Assembly: GCA_964245075.1 (NCBI GenBank)
Contig: CAXTLC010000011.1
Coordinates: 1 to 64,000 of the forward strand
Reading direction: 5' to 3'
Length of the DNA stretch: 64,000 nt
Origin: LMUY01 sp964245075
Lineage (GTDB): Bacteria > Pseudomonadota > Alphaproteobacteria > Acetobacterales > Acetobacteraceae
Shown here: positions 24,881-34,136 of the stretch, in pieces
Layout: every line of letters starts with the position of its first letter
How positions within the stretch are numbered: position 1 is the stretch's first letter
Notes under the pieces: generated by a model
Told to the model about the DNA's origin: nothing
Database searches by the model: none
Seen by the model: only the letters and a program-made list of their open reading frames with translations
Translations under genes and position numbers: made by a program

Positions 24881-26971
24881 ATGGACCAACCGGTGCAACC
24901 GCACTCAGCGACAAACTTGCCGGAAGGCGACATCGATCAGATCGCAATCAACACGATCCGCACCCTTTCCATGGATGCGGTCCAGAAGGCCAATTCCGGC
25001 CATCCCGGAACGCCCATGGGAATGGCGCCCGTCGGCTACACGCTTTGGCAGCAGGCCTTGCGCTACGACCCGGCGGACCCGCACTGGCCCAATCGCGACC
25101 GTTTCGTGCTTTCGGTCGGACATGCGTCCATGTTGCTATACTCGCTGCTGCACCTGGCGCAGGTCGCGTCCGACGTGGAGCACAAGGATAAGGGCCCGTA
25201 TGCCGTCACGCTCGACGACATAAAGCAGTTCCGGCAGCTTTCCTCCGTCACGCCGGGCCACCCGGAATACCGGCTGACCGCGGGCGTGGAAACGACCACT
25301 GGGCCGCTGGCGCAGGGCGTGTCCAACAGCGTGGGCATGGCGATGGCGCAGCGCTGGATGGCGCAGCGCTACAACAAGCCTGGCTTCGCCCTGTTCGACT
25401 ACCACGTGTACGCCCTTTGCGGCGACGGCTGCATGATGGAAGGCGTGTCGAACGAGGCAGCCTCGATCGCCGGGCACCTGAAGCTCAGCAACCTGACCTG
25501 GATCTACGACAGCAACCACATCACCATCGAGGGCGCGACCTCCCTCGCCTTCAGCGACGACGTGGGGGCACGGCTGGGCGCGATGGGCTGGCACGTCATC
25601 CACGTGGACGACGCCAACGACACGGGCGCAGTGCAGCAGGCGCTGGTGGACGCCAAGGCGGTGACGACCGGCCCCACGATCATCGTCGTGCACAGCGTCA
25701 TCGGGTATGGCGCGCCCAAGAAAGCCGGCACCAAGGCGGCCCACGGCGAGCCGCTCGGCGACGAGGAGATCCGCGGCGCCAAGCGCAGCTACGGCTGGCC
25801 GGAGGACGCGCAGTTCCTGGTGCCGGACGGCGTGCACCAGCGTTTCGCCGACCTGATGGGCGCGCGCGGCGCCAAGGGCCGCCGCGAGTGGATGGACCTG
25901 CTGGCCCGCTACCGCGAGCAGTATCCGGATCTCGCGCGCGAGATCGACATGATCGATCGGCATGAACTGCCCGAAGGCTGGGATGCCGACATCCCCGTGT
26001 TCCCGGCGGACGCGAAGGGCGTGGCCTCGCGCGATTCCTCGCAGAAGGTGCTGAACGCGGTCGCCCCCCGCGTGCCCTGGCTGATCGGCGGCGCTGCGGA
26101 CCTGGCGCCTTCCACCAAGTCCAACATGACGTTCGAAGGCGCCGGGTCGTTCGAGGCGGACAACTACGGTGGCCGCAACCTGCATTTCGGCATCCGCGAG
26201 CACGCGATGGGCTCGATCGTCAACGGCATGGCGTTGTCCGGCCTTCGCTCCTACGCCAGCGGCTTCCTGATCTTCTCCGACTACATGAAGGCGCCGATTC
26301 GGCTCTCCTCCATCATGGAGCTGCCGGTCATCTACATCTTCACCCATGACAGCATCGGCGTGGGCGAGGATGGGCCGACCCATCAGCCGATCGAGCAGAT
26401 CGTGGCGTTGCGGGCGATTCCCGGAATGATCGTGCTGCGCCCGGCGGATGCCAACGAGGTGGCCGAGGCTTGGCGGGTCGTGATGACGCTGCACGACCGC
26501 CCGGCCAGCCTGATCCTTAGCCGGCAGGCGCTGCCCACGATCGACCGGGGGAAATACGCGTCGGCGAAGAACGTGGCCAAGGGCGCCTACGTGCTCGCCG
26601 ATTGCGAGGGCACGCCGGCGGTGATCCTGATGGGAACCGGGTCCGAGATCGGGCTGTGCATGGGCGCCTACGAGGCGCTCACCGCCGACGGGGTCAAGGC
26701 GCGCGTCGTTTCCATGCCCTCCTGGGAGCTGTTCGAGGCGCAGGATGAGGCCTACCGCGATTCGGTGCTGCCGCCGGCGGTGAAGGGGCGCGTCGCCATC
26801 GAGCAAGCGGCGACCATGGGTTGGGACCGCTACATCGGGCCGGGTGGCAGCATGATCGGGATGCACAGCTTCGGCGCGTCCGCCCCGCTTTCGGCGTTGC
26901 AGAAGCAGTTCGGGTTCACCCCGGAAGCCGTGCTGAAAGAAGCCCGCAAGCAAGCCGGACGTGCCAGTTAG
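24881..26971 (+). CDS. tkt: Transketolase
   Basis: Thiamine-diphosphate enzyme moving two-carbon ketol units between pentose, tetrose and hexose phosphates. 696 residues. N-terminal ANSGHPGTPMGMAP, the ThDP/metal motif GDGCMMEGVSNEAAS ending in the conserved Asn before HITIEG, and the C-terminal FGIREHAMG with its catalytic Glu are all present. An AGGGAT ribosome site precedes the ATG. It opens a nine-gene plus-strand operon that continues with tal-pgi after a strongly structured 113-base gap. Confidence 0.97.
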   Translation: MDQPVQPHSATNLPEGDIDQIAINTIRTLSMDAVQKANSGHPGTPMGMAPVGYTLWQQALRYDPADPHWPNRDRFVLSVGHASMLLYSLLHLAQVASDVEHKDKGPYAVTLDDIKQFRQLSSVTPGHPEYRLTAGVETTTGPLAQGVSNSVGMAMAQRWMAQRYNKPGFALFDYHVYALCGDGCMMEGVSNEAASIAGHLKLSNLTWIYDSNHITIEGATSLAFSDDVGARLGAMGWHVIHVDDANDTGAVQQALVDAKAVTTGPTIIVVHSVIGYGAPKKAGTKAAHGEPLGDEEIRGAKRSYGWPEDAQFLVPDGVHQRFADLMGARGAKGRREWMDLLARYREQYPDLAREIDMIDRHELPEGWDADIPVFPADAKGVASRDSSQKVLNAVAPRVPWLIGGAADLAPSTKSNMTFEGAGSFEADNYGGRNLHFGIREHAMGSIVNGMALSGLRSYASGFLIFSDYMKAPIRLSSIMELPVIYIFTHDSIGVGEDGPTHQPIEQIVALRAIPGMIVLRPADANEVAEAWRVVMTLHDRPASLILSRQALPTIDRGKYASAKNVAKGAYVLADCEGTPAVILMGTGSEIGLCMGAYEALTADGVKARVVSMPSWELFEAQDEAYRDSVLPPAVKGRVAIEQAATMGWDRYIGPGGSMIGMHSFGASAPLSALQKQFGFTPEAVLKEARKQAGRAS

Positions 26972-27070
26972 GCAAGCCTCCGGCGATTTGCCTGCGGAGG
27001 CGGACCGAAGCAGGCTTGCGCGGCCTGCCGGTGCTTGAGGCGAAGTGTGCGGCAGGCCGCGCGAGCCTGC
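26972..27070 (+). repeat. Long inverted repeat and alternative stems between tkt and tal-pgi
   Basis: Arms at 27010-27030 and 27050-27070 are 21 bases long and complementary except for one position that would be G-U in RNA; the loop is 19 bases. A smaller stem forms at 26976-26982 with 26995-27001 (GCCTCCG/CGGAGGC). In addition GCAAGCCT at 26972-26979 is complementary to AGGCTTGC at 27012-27019 inside the first long arm, so the leader could fold in two exclusive ways. No T-run follows; the ribosome site AGGAG for tal-pgi comes 4 bases after the long stem. It may be an mRNA stabiliser, attenuator or REP-like element. Confidence 0.7.
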
Positions 27071-27084
27071 TTAGGAGCTGAACC

Positions 27085-29946
27085 ATGGACGTGCAGACTG
27101 AGACGGCCGCGAATCCACTCAAGTCGCTGGAAGCGCTGGGCCAGTCCCCGTGGCTCGACTTCATCGAGCGTAACTTCCTGTCAGACGGCACCCTGCAAAC
27201 GCTGATCGAGCGGGACGGGCTGAAAGGCATGACGTCCAACCCGTCGATCTTCGAGAAGGCGATGGGCCACGGCGAGAACTACGACGCCGGGTTCAAGGCG
27301 CTGGCCGCCCAGGGCGACGTGGATGCGCAGACCATCTACGAGACCCTGGCGATCGAGGACATCCAGAAGGCCGCGGACCTGCTGCGCCCGGTGTACGACG
27401 CAAGCAACCGGCATGACGGCTACGTCTCGCTGGAGGTTTCGCCCTATCTCGCGCTGCGCACAGACGACACGGTCGCCGAGGCGCGGCGGCTTTGGAAGCT
27501 GGTTGGCCGCGACAACCTGATGGTCAAGGTGCCTGGCACGGACGAAGGCACCCCGGCGATCAAGGTGCTGATCGGCGAGGGCATGAACATCAACGTCACC
27601 CTGCTGTTCGCGCAGCAGGCCTACAAGGACGTGGCCGAAGCGTTCGTGTCCGGGCTGGAGGATTTCAAGTCTCGCGGCGGGGACGTCAGCCGGGTGGCGA
27701 GCGTCGCCAGCTTCTTCGTCAGCCGGATCGATGCGCAGCTCGACAAGCAGATTGACACCCGCGCGGCAGCCGGCGGGAACGACGCGGCCGACCTGAAGCG
27801 GCTGCGCGGCAAGATTGCCATCGCGAACGCGAAGATGGCGTACCAGCATTACCTCTCGTTGATCGGCAGCGATCGCTGGAAGACGCTGTCCGCTGCCGGC
27901 GCGATGCCGCAACGCCTGCTGTGGGCCAGCACCGGCGTCAAGGACAAGGCTTATCCGGATACGCTGTACGTCGAGGAACTGATCGGCCGCGACACGGTCA
28001 ACACCATGCCGCCGGCGACCATGGATGCGTTCCGCGACCACGGCCACGCCCGTGACGCCCTGACTGACGGCGTGGAGGACGCGCGGGAAGTGCTGGGCAC
28101 AGCCAAGCGGCTCGGCCTCGATCTCGACAAGGTCACGCACGACCTGGTCGAGGACGGGGTGAAGCAGTTCGCCAAAGCCGCCGATGACCTGCTGGGCGCC
28201 GTGGCCGCCAAGCGGAACAAGATGCTGGGCGACACGCTCGTCACCGTGCGGTCCAACCTGCCGGAAGCGATGGAGAAAGCCGTCGCGCAAACGCTCGACG
28301 ACTGGCGCGAGGCGGGCAAGGTCCGCGACCTCTGGGCCGGAGAGGCCGCGTTGTGGACTGGCAAGGACGAGAGCAAGTGGCTCGCCTGGCTCCACATCGT
28401 CGCCGATCGCACGGCGGACCTGAAGCAGTTGCAGGCGTTCCAGGACGAGGTGAAGCAGGCCGGGTTCACCGACGTGCTCCTGTTGGGCATGGGCGGGTCC
28501 AGCCTGGGCCCGGAAGTGCTGGCGGAGACGTTCGGCCATCGCGGCGGATTTCCAGTGCTCCACGTGCTGGACAGCACCGATCCGCAGCAGGTTGCCGCGT
28601 TCGAGGCCAAGGTCACGATGGCGACCACGCTGGTGATCGTGTCCAGCAAGTCCGGCGGCACGCTGGAGCCCAACATCCTCAAGGCGTATTTCTTCGCCGC
28701 AATGGAGAAGGCGGTCGGCGCAGGCAAAGCTGGCGAGCATTTCGTCGCGATCACTGATCCCGGCTCCAACATGCAGAAAGTGGCCGAGAAGGACGGTTTC
28801 CGCCGCATCTTCTACGGTGACCCGGCGATCGGCGGGCGCTACTCGGTGTTGTCCAACTTCGGCATGGTTCCGGCGGCGGCGATGGGCTTGGACTTGGAGC
28901 AGTTCTTGCACTCCGCCGCCCTCATGGTGCGCGCCTGCTCCGCCGGGACGCCGCCGTTGCAGAACCCGGGCGTGCAACTGGGCGCGGTGCTTGGGGTCGG
29001 CGCGACTTCGGGCCGTGACAAGGTCACGATTGTCGCCTCCCCTCACATGGAGGACGTTGGCGCCTGGCTGGAGCAGTTGCTGGCCGAAAGCACTGGGAAG
29101 CAGGGCCACGGCATCGTTCCAGTGGACAACGAGCCGTTGGCGGACGCCGCGCAGTATGGCGCGGACCGGGTGTTCGCCTACCTGCGCCTGCGGGATGCGC
29201 CCGACCCGGCGCAGGACAAGGCGATGGACGCGCTCGCCAAGGCCGGGCAACCCGTCGTCACGGTGGAGCTGGCCAACACGCTGCAAATCGGCCAGGCATT
29301 CTTCCTTTGGGAGTTCGCGACCGCCGTGGCCGGTTCCGTCATCGGCATCGACCCGTTCGACCAGCCGGATGTCGAGGCCAGCAAGGTCGTCACCAAGAAG
29401 CTGACGACGGCCTATAACGACACGGGCAAGTTGCCGGACGAGACGCCGTTCCTGACCGACGGGGCGATCCAGTTGTTCAGCGACGAGAAGAACGCGTCCG
29501 AGCTGAGCCGTGCCGGCAACACGCTGGCGGCAGTGATGAAGGCGCACCTGGCCCGGCTTGGCGCCAACGATTACGCGGCGCTGCTGGCCTATATCCAGCG
29601 CACGCCCGAGCACATTGCGATGTTGCAGGAACTGCGGACGCAAATCCGCGATGCGAGGAAGGTGGCGACAGTGGCCGAGTTCGGCCCGCGGTTCCTGCAT
29701 TCCACGGGCCAAGCCTACAAGGGTGGACCGAATAGCGGCGTGTTCACGCAGATCACCGCGGCGGACGCGGCGGACCTGCCAGTGCCCGGCGAACGCTACA
29801 CGTTCAGCGTGGTGAAGGCGGCGCAGGCCCGCGGCGACTTCGACGTTCTGGCGGAACGCGGGCGGCGGGCGCTGCGGGTGCATATCACCGGGGACCTCGC
29901 CTCCGGGCTGAAGACGCTGGCGTCCGCTATCTCCGCCGCTGTCTGA
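27085..29946 (+). CDS. tal-pgi: Bifunctional transaldolase / glucose-6-phosphate isomerase
   Basis: A 953-residue fusion. Residues about 1-370 are transaldolase (GLKGMTSNPSIFEKAM; presumed Schiff-base Lys148 in NLMVKVPGTDEG; MNINVTLLFAQ). Residues about 400-953 are phosphoglucose isomerase (LLGMGGSSLGPEVLAETFG, SKSGGTLEPN, FGMVPAAAMGLDLEQ). Fused Tal-Pgi is known from Acetobacteraceae, cyanobacteria and some others. It joins the end of the non-oxidative pentose-phosphate branch to glucose-6-phosphate, the substrate of zwf two genes downstream, which makes a cyclic pathway natural. AGGAG precedes the ATG. No frameshift at the domain junction. Confidence 0.96.
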   Translation: MDVQTETAANPLKSLEALGQSPWLDFIERNFLSDGTLQTLIERDGLKGMTSNPSIFEKAMGHGENYDAGFKALAAQGDVDAQTIYETLAIEDIQKAADLLRPVYDASNRHDGYVSLEVSPYLALRTDDTVAEARRLWKLVGRDNLMVKVPGTDEGTPAIKVLIGEGMNINVTLLFAQQAYKDVAEAFVSGLEDFKSRGGDVSRVASVASFFVSRIDAQLDKQIDTRAAAGGNDAADLKRLRGKIAIANAKMAYQHYLSLIGSDRWKTLSAAGAMPQRLLWASTGVKDKAYPDTLYVEELIGRDTVNTMPPATMDAFRDHGHARDALTDGVEDAREVLGTAKRLGLDLDKVTHDLVEDGVKQFAKAADDLLGAVAAKRNKMLGDTLVTVRSNLPEAMEKAVAQTLDDWREAGKVRDLWAGEAALWTGKDESKWLAWLHIVADRTADLKQLQAFQDEVKQAGFTDVLLLGMGGSSLGPEVLAETFGHRGGFPVLHVLDSTDPQQVAAFEAKVTMATTLVIVSSKSGGTLEPNILKAYFFAAMEKAVGAGKAGEHFVAITDPGSNMQKVAEKDGFRRIFYGDPAIGGRYSVLSNFGMVPAAAMGLDLEQFLHSAALMVRACSAGTPPLQNPGVQLGAVLGVGATSGRDKVTIVASPHMEDVGAWLEQLLAESTGKQGHGIVPVDNEPLADAAQYGADRVFAYLRLRDAPDPAQDKAMDALAKAGQPVVTVELANTLQIGQAFFLWEFATAVAGSVIGIDPFDQPDVEASKVVTKKLTTAYNDTGKLPDETPFLTDGAIQLFSDEKNASELSRAGNTLAAVMKAHLARLGANDYAALLAYIQRTPEHIAMLQELRTQIRDARKVATVAEFGPRFLHSTGQAYKGGPNSGVFTQITAADAADLPVPGERYTFSVVKAAQARGDFDVLAERGRRALRVHITGDLASGLKTLASAISAAV

Positions 29947-29977
29947 CAACGATCATTCCCCATCCAGGAGCAAACGA

Positions 29978-30955
29978 ATGAAGCTTGGCGTGATCGGCCT
30001 GGGTCGCATGGGCGGCAACATCAGCCTGCGCTTGATGAAGCATGGCCATGAGTGCGTCGTGTACGACGCCAGTGAGAAGGCGGTGGACGGCATCGTCGGC
30101 CAGGGTGCCGCCAAGTCCGCCGGGCTGGAGGATATGGTGCGCCAGCTCGCCTCCCCTAAAATCGTCTGGGTCATGCTGCCGTCCGGCAAGATCACCGAAG
30201 ACGCCGTGCAGGCGCTCGGCGGCATGATGGGACGCGGCGACATCATCATCGACGGCGGCAACTCGATGTACAAGGACGATATCCGCCGCGCCGCCGCCCT
30301 ACGCGAGAAAGGCATCGTTTACGTCGACGTCGGCACCTCGGGCGGCGTTTGGGGCTTGCAGCGCGGCTATTGCATGATGATCGGCGGCGAGGACGAAGCG
30401 GTCAAATACCTCGACCCGATCCTTTCCGCCCTGGCGCCCGGCGTGGGCACCATCGACAAGACGCCGAACCGTGAGGGCCGCACTCCCACCGCCGAGCAGG
30501 GCTACCTGCATTGCGGCCCGGCCGGCGCCGGACACTTCGTCAAGATGGTGCACAATGGCATCGAGTACGGCATCATGCAGGCCTATGCCGAGGGCTTCGA
30601 CATCCTCAAGAACAAGGACAGCCACGAGCTGCCCGAAGCAGAGCGGTTCAGCCTGAACATGGGTGACATCGCGGAAGTTTGGCGGCGCGGCTCGGTGATC
30701 TCGTCCTGGCTGCTGGACTTGACGGCGCTGGCGCTGGCCAATGACGAGAAGCTGGAGAAATTCGCCGGCGACGTGTCGGACAGCGGCGAGGGCCGTTGGA
30801 CGATCGACGCGGCAGTGGAGGAGGCGGTGCCGGTCCCGGTCTTGGCCGCGTCGCTGTTCGCCCGCTTCCGCTCCCGGCAGGAGCACACGTTCGGCGAGAA
30901 GATGCTATCCGCGATGCGGTTTGGCTTCGGCGGCCACGTCGAGCCGAAAGCCTGA
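29978..30955 (+). CDS. gnd: 6-phosphogluconate dehydrogenase, decarboxylating (short form)
   Basis: Oxidizes 6-phosphogluconate to ribulose 5-phosphate and CO2. At 325 residues it belongs to the short GndA/YqeC class, which tends to prefer NAD, rather than the 470-residue NADP form. Evidence: Rossmann motif GLGRMGGNISLRLMKHG, substrate motif YVDVGTSGGVWGLQRGYCMM (split) and the catalytic Lys in GAGHFVKMVHNGIEYG. CAGGAG precedes the ATG. It lies 31 bases after tal-pgi and 4 before zwf, within the pentose-phosphate operon. Confidence 0.95.
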   Translation: MKLGVIGLGRMGGNISLRLMKHGHECVVYDASEKAVDGIVGQGAAKSAGLEDMVRQLASPKIVWVMLPSGKITEDAVQALGGMMGRGDIIIDGGNSMYKDDIRRAAALREKGIVYVDVGTSGGVWGLQRGYCMMIGGEDEAVKYLDPILSALAPGVGTIDKTPNREGRTPTAEQGYLHCGPAGAGHFVKMVHNGIEYGIMQAYAEGFDILKNKDSHELPEAERFSLNMGDIAEVWRRGSVISSWLLDLTALALANDEKLEKFAGDVSDSGEGRWTIDAAVEEAVPVPVLAASLFARFRSRQEHTFGEKMLSAMRFGFGGHVEPKA

Positions 30956-30959
30956 TTGC

Positions 30960-32504
30960 ATGAGCGCTCCCGAGCAGACCACTAACGACACCTCGGCACT
31001 CAGCCAGACGGCAAAACCCGCGCCGGCCTGCACCATGGTGATCTTCGGCGCCAACGGCGACCTGACCAAGCGCTTGCTGATGCCGGCGCTGTACAACCTA
31101 TCTGGCGCCAAGCTGCTGGACGACAAGTTCTCGGTCCTGGGCATCGACCGCGATGACGGCACGGATGGTGACTTCCGCGGCCGCCAGAAAGCCAGCATGG
31201 AGAGCTTCACGCCGGCCGCAGGGGGGGAGTTCGCCGAGAAGACTCTCGACGCGGAATGGTGGGGTTGGCTGGAACAGCGGCTGCACTACGCCGCCGGCGA
31301 TTTCACCAAGCCCGAAACGTTCAAGATGCTGTCCGACAAGCTCGGGGATGGCAACGCCGTGTTCTACCTCGCGGTGGCGGACCGGTTCTTTGGCGGGATC
31401 ATCGACCAGTTGCACGAGGCCGGGCTCGCGAAGGAGAAGGATGGCGGGTTCCGCCGTGTGGTGATCGAGAAGCCGTTCGGCCATGACCTTGCCTCCGCCC
31501 AGGAGCTGAACGCCCACATCCTCTCTGAGTTGGAAGAGAACCAGATCTACCGGATAGACCATTTCCTCGGCAAGGAAACGGTCCAGAACATCATGGCCCT
31601 GCGCTTCTCCAACGGCTTCTTCGAACCGTTGTGGAACCGCGACCACATCGACAGCGTGCAGATCACCGCCGCGGAAACGGTCGGGGTGGAGAAGCGCGGC
31701 AAGTTCTACGAAGTGACGGGCGCGCTGCGGGACATGGTGCCAAACCACATGTTCCAGCTCCTATCGATGATCGCGATGGAGCCGCCTAATTCCTTCGACG
31801 CCGACGCGGTGCGCAGCGAGAAGGCCAAGGTGATCGAGGCGGTCCATCCGATGTCGCCGGAGGATGTCGAGAACAACGTCGTCCGTGGGCAGTACACGGC
31901 CGGCCAGATGCGCGAGCAAGGCGACGTCGTGGCCTACACGCGCGAGCCGGACGTGTCACCGGACTCGACAGTGGAGACGTTCGTCGCCATCAAGCTGATG
32001 ATCGACAACTGGCGCTGGGCCGGCGTGCCGTTCTACCTGCGCACCGGCAAGCGGATGACGACGCGAACGACCGAGATCTCGGTGCACTTCAAGCAGGCTC
32101 CGTTCGCGATGTTCCGCGACACGCCGGTCGACAAGCTGACGCCCAACGTCATGGTGTTCCACCTGCAACCGCACGAAGGCATATCCCTGCTGTTCAGCGC
32201 GAAGCAGCCCGGGCAGAACGTCGTGCTGAAGCCGGTGCGGATGGATTTCAAATACGAGGATTATTTCGATCTGAAGCCATCGACCGGCTACGAGACGCTG
32301 ATCTACGACGTGCTGATCGGCGACCCGACGCTGTTCAACCGGGCCGACAACATCGAGGCCGGATGGAAGGGCGTGCAGCCGGTCCTGGATGCGGTCGCGA
32401 AGGGGAACGACAAGATCCACACCTACCCGGCGGGCAGCAACGGGCCGGAAGCCGCGGAGGCGTTGCTGGCCAGGGACGGCCGCTCCTGGCGCAAGCTGGG
32501 TTGA
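30960..32504 (+). CDS. zwf: Glucose-6-phosphate 1-dehydrogenase
   Basis: First oxidative pentose-phosphate enzyme, making 6-phosphogluconolactone. 514 residues. Cofactor motif MVIFGANGDLTKRLLMPAL near residue 25, and substrate motif YRIDHFLGKETVQNIMALRF near residue 200 with the catalytic His. The usual RIDHYLGKE has Phe instead of Tyr here, a tolerated variant. The ATG giving MSAPEQTTNDTS lies 4 bases after the gnd stop; upstream sequence in the frame is antisense to conservation in gnd. Its stop shares one base with the ATG of the first HAD phosphatase. Confidence 0.97.
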   Translation: MSAPEQTTNDTSALSQTAKPAPACTMVIFGANGDLTKRLLMPALYNLSGAKLLDDKFSVLGIDRDDGTDGDFRGRQKASMESFTPAAGGEFAEKTLDAEWWGWLEQRLHYAAGDFTKPETFKMLSDKLGDGNAVFYLAVADRFFGGIIDQLHEAGLAKEKDGGFRRVVIEKPFGHDLASAQELNAHILSELEENQIYRIDHFLGKETVQNIMALRFSNGFFEPLWNRDHIDSVQITAAETVGVEKRGKFYEVTGALRDMVPNHMFQLLSMIAMEPPNSFDADAVRSEKAKVIEAVHPMSPEDVENNVVRGQYTAGQMREQGDVVAYTREPDVSPDSTVETFVAIKLMIDNWRWAGVPFYLRTGKRMTTRTTEISVHFKQAPFAMFRDTPVDKLTPNVMVFHLQPHEGISLLFSAKQPGQNVVLKPVRMDFKYEDYFDLKPSTGYETLIYDVLIGDPTLFNRADNIEAGWKGVQPVLDAVAKGNDKIHTYPAGSNGPEAAEALLARDGRSWRKLG

Positions 32505-33307
32505 TGCCGGTCAAGCTGGTCGTGTCGGACGTGGACGGCACCATGGTCACGACCGACAAGGTGTTGACCCCGGCCACGATCGCCGCCGCGCACCGGTTGC
32601 GGGCGGCAGGGGTGCACCTGGCGTTGGTCAGCAGCCGGCCGCCACGCGGGATGGCGTTCCTGACGATGGACCTGGGCCTCAGCGGGCCGCTTGGCGGCTT
32701 CAACGGCGGCACCATCCTGGCGCCGGACGGCGCCGTGATCGAGGAGCGGTTCGTGCCGGAACAGGCCGTGCGCACCAGCCTCGACCTGCTGGCACGGCAC
32801 GGTGTCAGCGCCTGGTTGTTCGCGGACAACCAATGGATCATCAAGGACCCGGACGGCGACTACGTGCCCAAGGAACGCATGACGGTGCGCTTCGAACCAA
32901 CCGTGGTGGATGACTTCGAGCCGTTCATCGCCCGTTGCGGCAAGATCGTCGGCGCGTCGGCAAAGTTCGACTTGCTGGAGCGGTGCGAGCACGAGTTGCA
33001 GGGGCTGCTCGGCAGCGACGCCAACGCCCACCGCTCGCAGACGTATTACCTGGATGTCACCAATCCTGCCGCCGACAAGGGGACTGCAACACACGCGATC
33101 GCCGGGTGGTACGGCGTGGACATCGCGGACGTGTGCGTCATCGGCGACCAGAGCAACGACGTGCCGATGTTCCGCGTGGCAGGGCACAGCATTGCCATGG
33201 GCAACGCGCCGCCAGCCGTGGCCGCCGAGGCGAAGCAGCGCACGACGAGCAACGAGCAGGATGGCTGGGCGGCTGCGATCGACCGCTTCGTGCTGCCTGC
33301 CGCTTAG
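32504..33307 (+). CDS. Cof-type HAD-family hydrolase, copy 1
   Basis: 267-residue HAD phosphatase of the Cof (IIB cap) class, usually acting on small phosphorylated sugars or cofactors. Motif I is VVSDVDGTMVTTDKVLT, motif II LALVSSRPPRGM (Ser-Ser-Arg where Thr/Ser-Gly-Arg is usual), the cap FNGGTILAPDG, motif III lysine in NPAADKGTAT and motif IV VIGDQSNDVPMF. It overlaps zwf by 1 base and is 10 bases before a clearly related second HAD gene, so the pair looks like a tandem duplication. Inclusion in this operon suggests a sugar-phosphate substrate, for example overflow dephosphorylation, but the substrate is unknown. Confidence 0.88.
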   Translation: MPVKLVVSDVDGTMVTTDKVLTPATIAAAHRLRAAGVHLALVSSRPPRGMAFLTMDLGLSGPLGGFNGGTILAPDGAVIEERFVPEQAVRTSLDLLARHGVSAWLFADNQWIIKDPDGDYVPKERMTVRFEPTVVDDFEPFIARCGKIVGASAKFDLLERCEHELQGLLGSDANAHRSQTYYLDVTNPAADKGTATHAIAGWYGVDIADVCVIGDQSNDVPMFRVAGHSIAMGNAPPAVAAEAKQRTTSNEQDGWAAAIDRFVLPAA

Positions 33308-33317
33308 GAGCGTCCGC

Positions 33318-34136
33318 ATGCCTCGCCTGCGTCCCGAGAAGATCGCGTTGCTGCTGGCCGACGTGGACGGCACACTGGTGACGAAGGACAAGGTGCTGAC
33401 CGACCGCGCGCAGGAGGCGGTCCGCAGCTTGAAGGCACATGGCATCGCCTTCGCCCTCACCTCCGGCCGGCCGCCCAAAGGCATGCGGATGCTGTTTGAC
33501 CCGTTGGACATTTCCACTCCGATCGCCGGGTTCAATGGCGGACTATACGTCAAGCGCGACATGGCGATCATCGAGAGCCTCACGCTCGACCCGCATGCCG
33601 CCAAGCAGACGGCCGAGACCATTGAGGCGGCGGGCCTGGATGTGTGGGTGTATGCCGGGGATGACTGGCTCCTGCGTGACAAGGACGCGCCGCATCGCGA
33701 GCGGGAGGAGCACACGGTGCAGTTCCCGCCCGTGGTCGTGCAGGCCTTCACCGACGAGCATTTCCAGAAAGCCGTCAAGATCGTCGGCGTCAGCGATGAC
33801 CTGGACCGCGTGGCGGCGTGCGAGAAGAAGGTGCAGCAGGCGCTGGGCAAGACCGCGTCCGCCGCGCGCTCGCAGCCCTACTACCTCGACGTGACCAATC
33901 CGGAGGCCAACAAGGGCGGCGTGGTGGCCTACCTGTCGCGCACGCTGGGCATCCCTGCCGGACAGATCGCCACGATCGGGGATCAGCCGAACGACGTGCT
34001 GATGTTCAAGCCCAGCGGCTTCTCCATCGCCATGGGCAATGCCAGCGAGGCGGTGCAGGGGGAGGCCGATGCGGTGACGGACAGCTACGACGACGAAGGC
34101 TTCGCCAAGGCCGTCGAACGGTTCATCCTCCTGTGA
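33318..34136 (+). CDS. Cof-type HAD-family hydrolase, copy 2
   Basis: 272 residues, same class as the previous gene and about as long. Motif I LLLADVDGTLVTKDKVLT, motif II FALTSGRPPKGM, cap FNGGLYVKRDM, motif III NPEANKGGVV and motif IV TIGDQPNDVLMF. Shared stretches such as YYLDVTNP and the GDQxNDV motif point to duplication from copy 1 with later divergence. The ATG follows AGGAG by 8 bases. Its stop overlaps the GTG of pgl by 4 bases, so all three genes are coupled. Substrate unknown. Confidence 0.88.
   Translation: MPRLRPEKIALLLADVDGTLVTKDKVLTDRAQEAVRSLKAHGIAFALTSGRPPKGMRMLFDPLDISTPIAGFNGGLYVKRDMAIIESLTLDPHAAKQTAETIEAAGLDVWVYAGDDWLLRDKDAPHREREEHTVQFPPVVVQAFTDEHFQKAVKIVGVSDDLDRVAACEKKVQQALGKTASAARSQPYYLDVTNPEANKGGVVAYLSRTLGIPAGQIATIGDQPNDVLMFKPSGFSIAMGNASEAVQGEADAVTDSYDDEGFAKAVERFILL

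Noticed and set aside
27181..29949. A 922-codon minus-strand frame opposite tal-pgi
   Set aside because: Mirrors the codon pattern of the fused enzyme, shows no motif and would overlap it almost completely.
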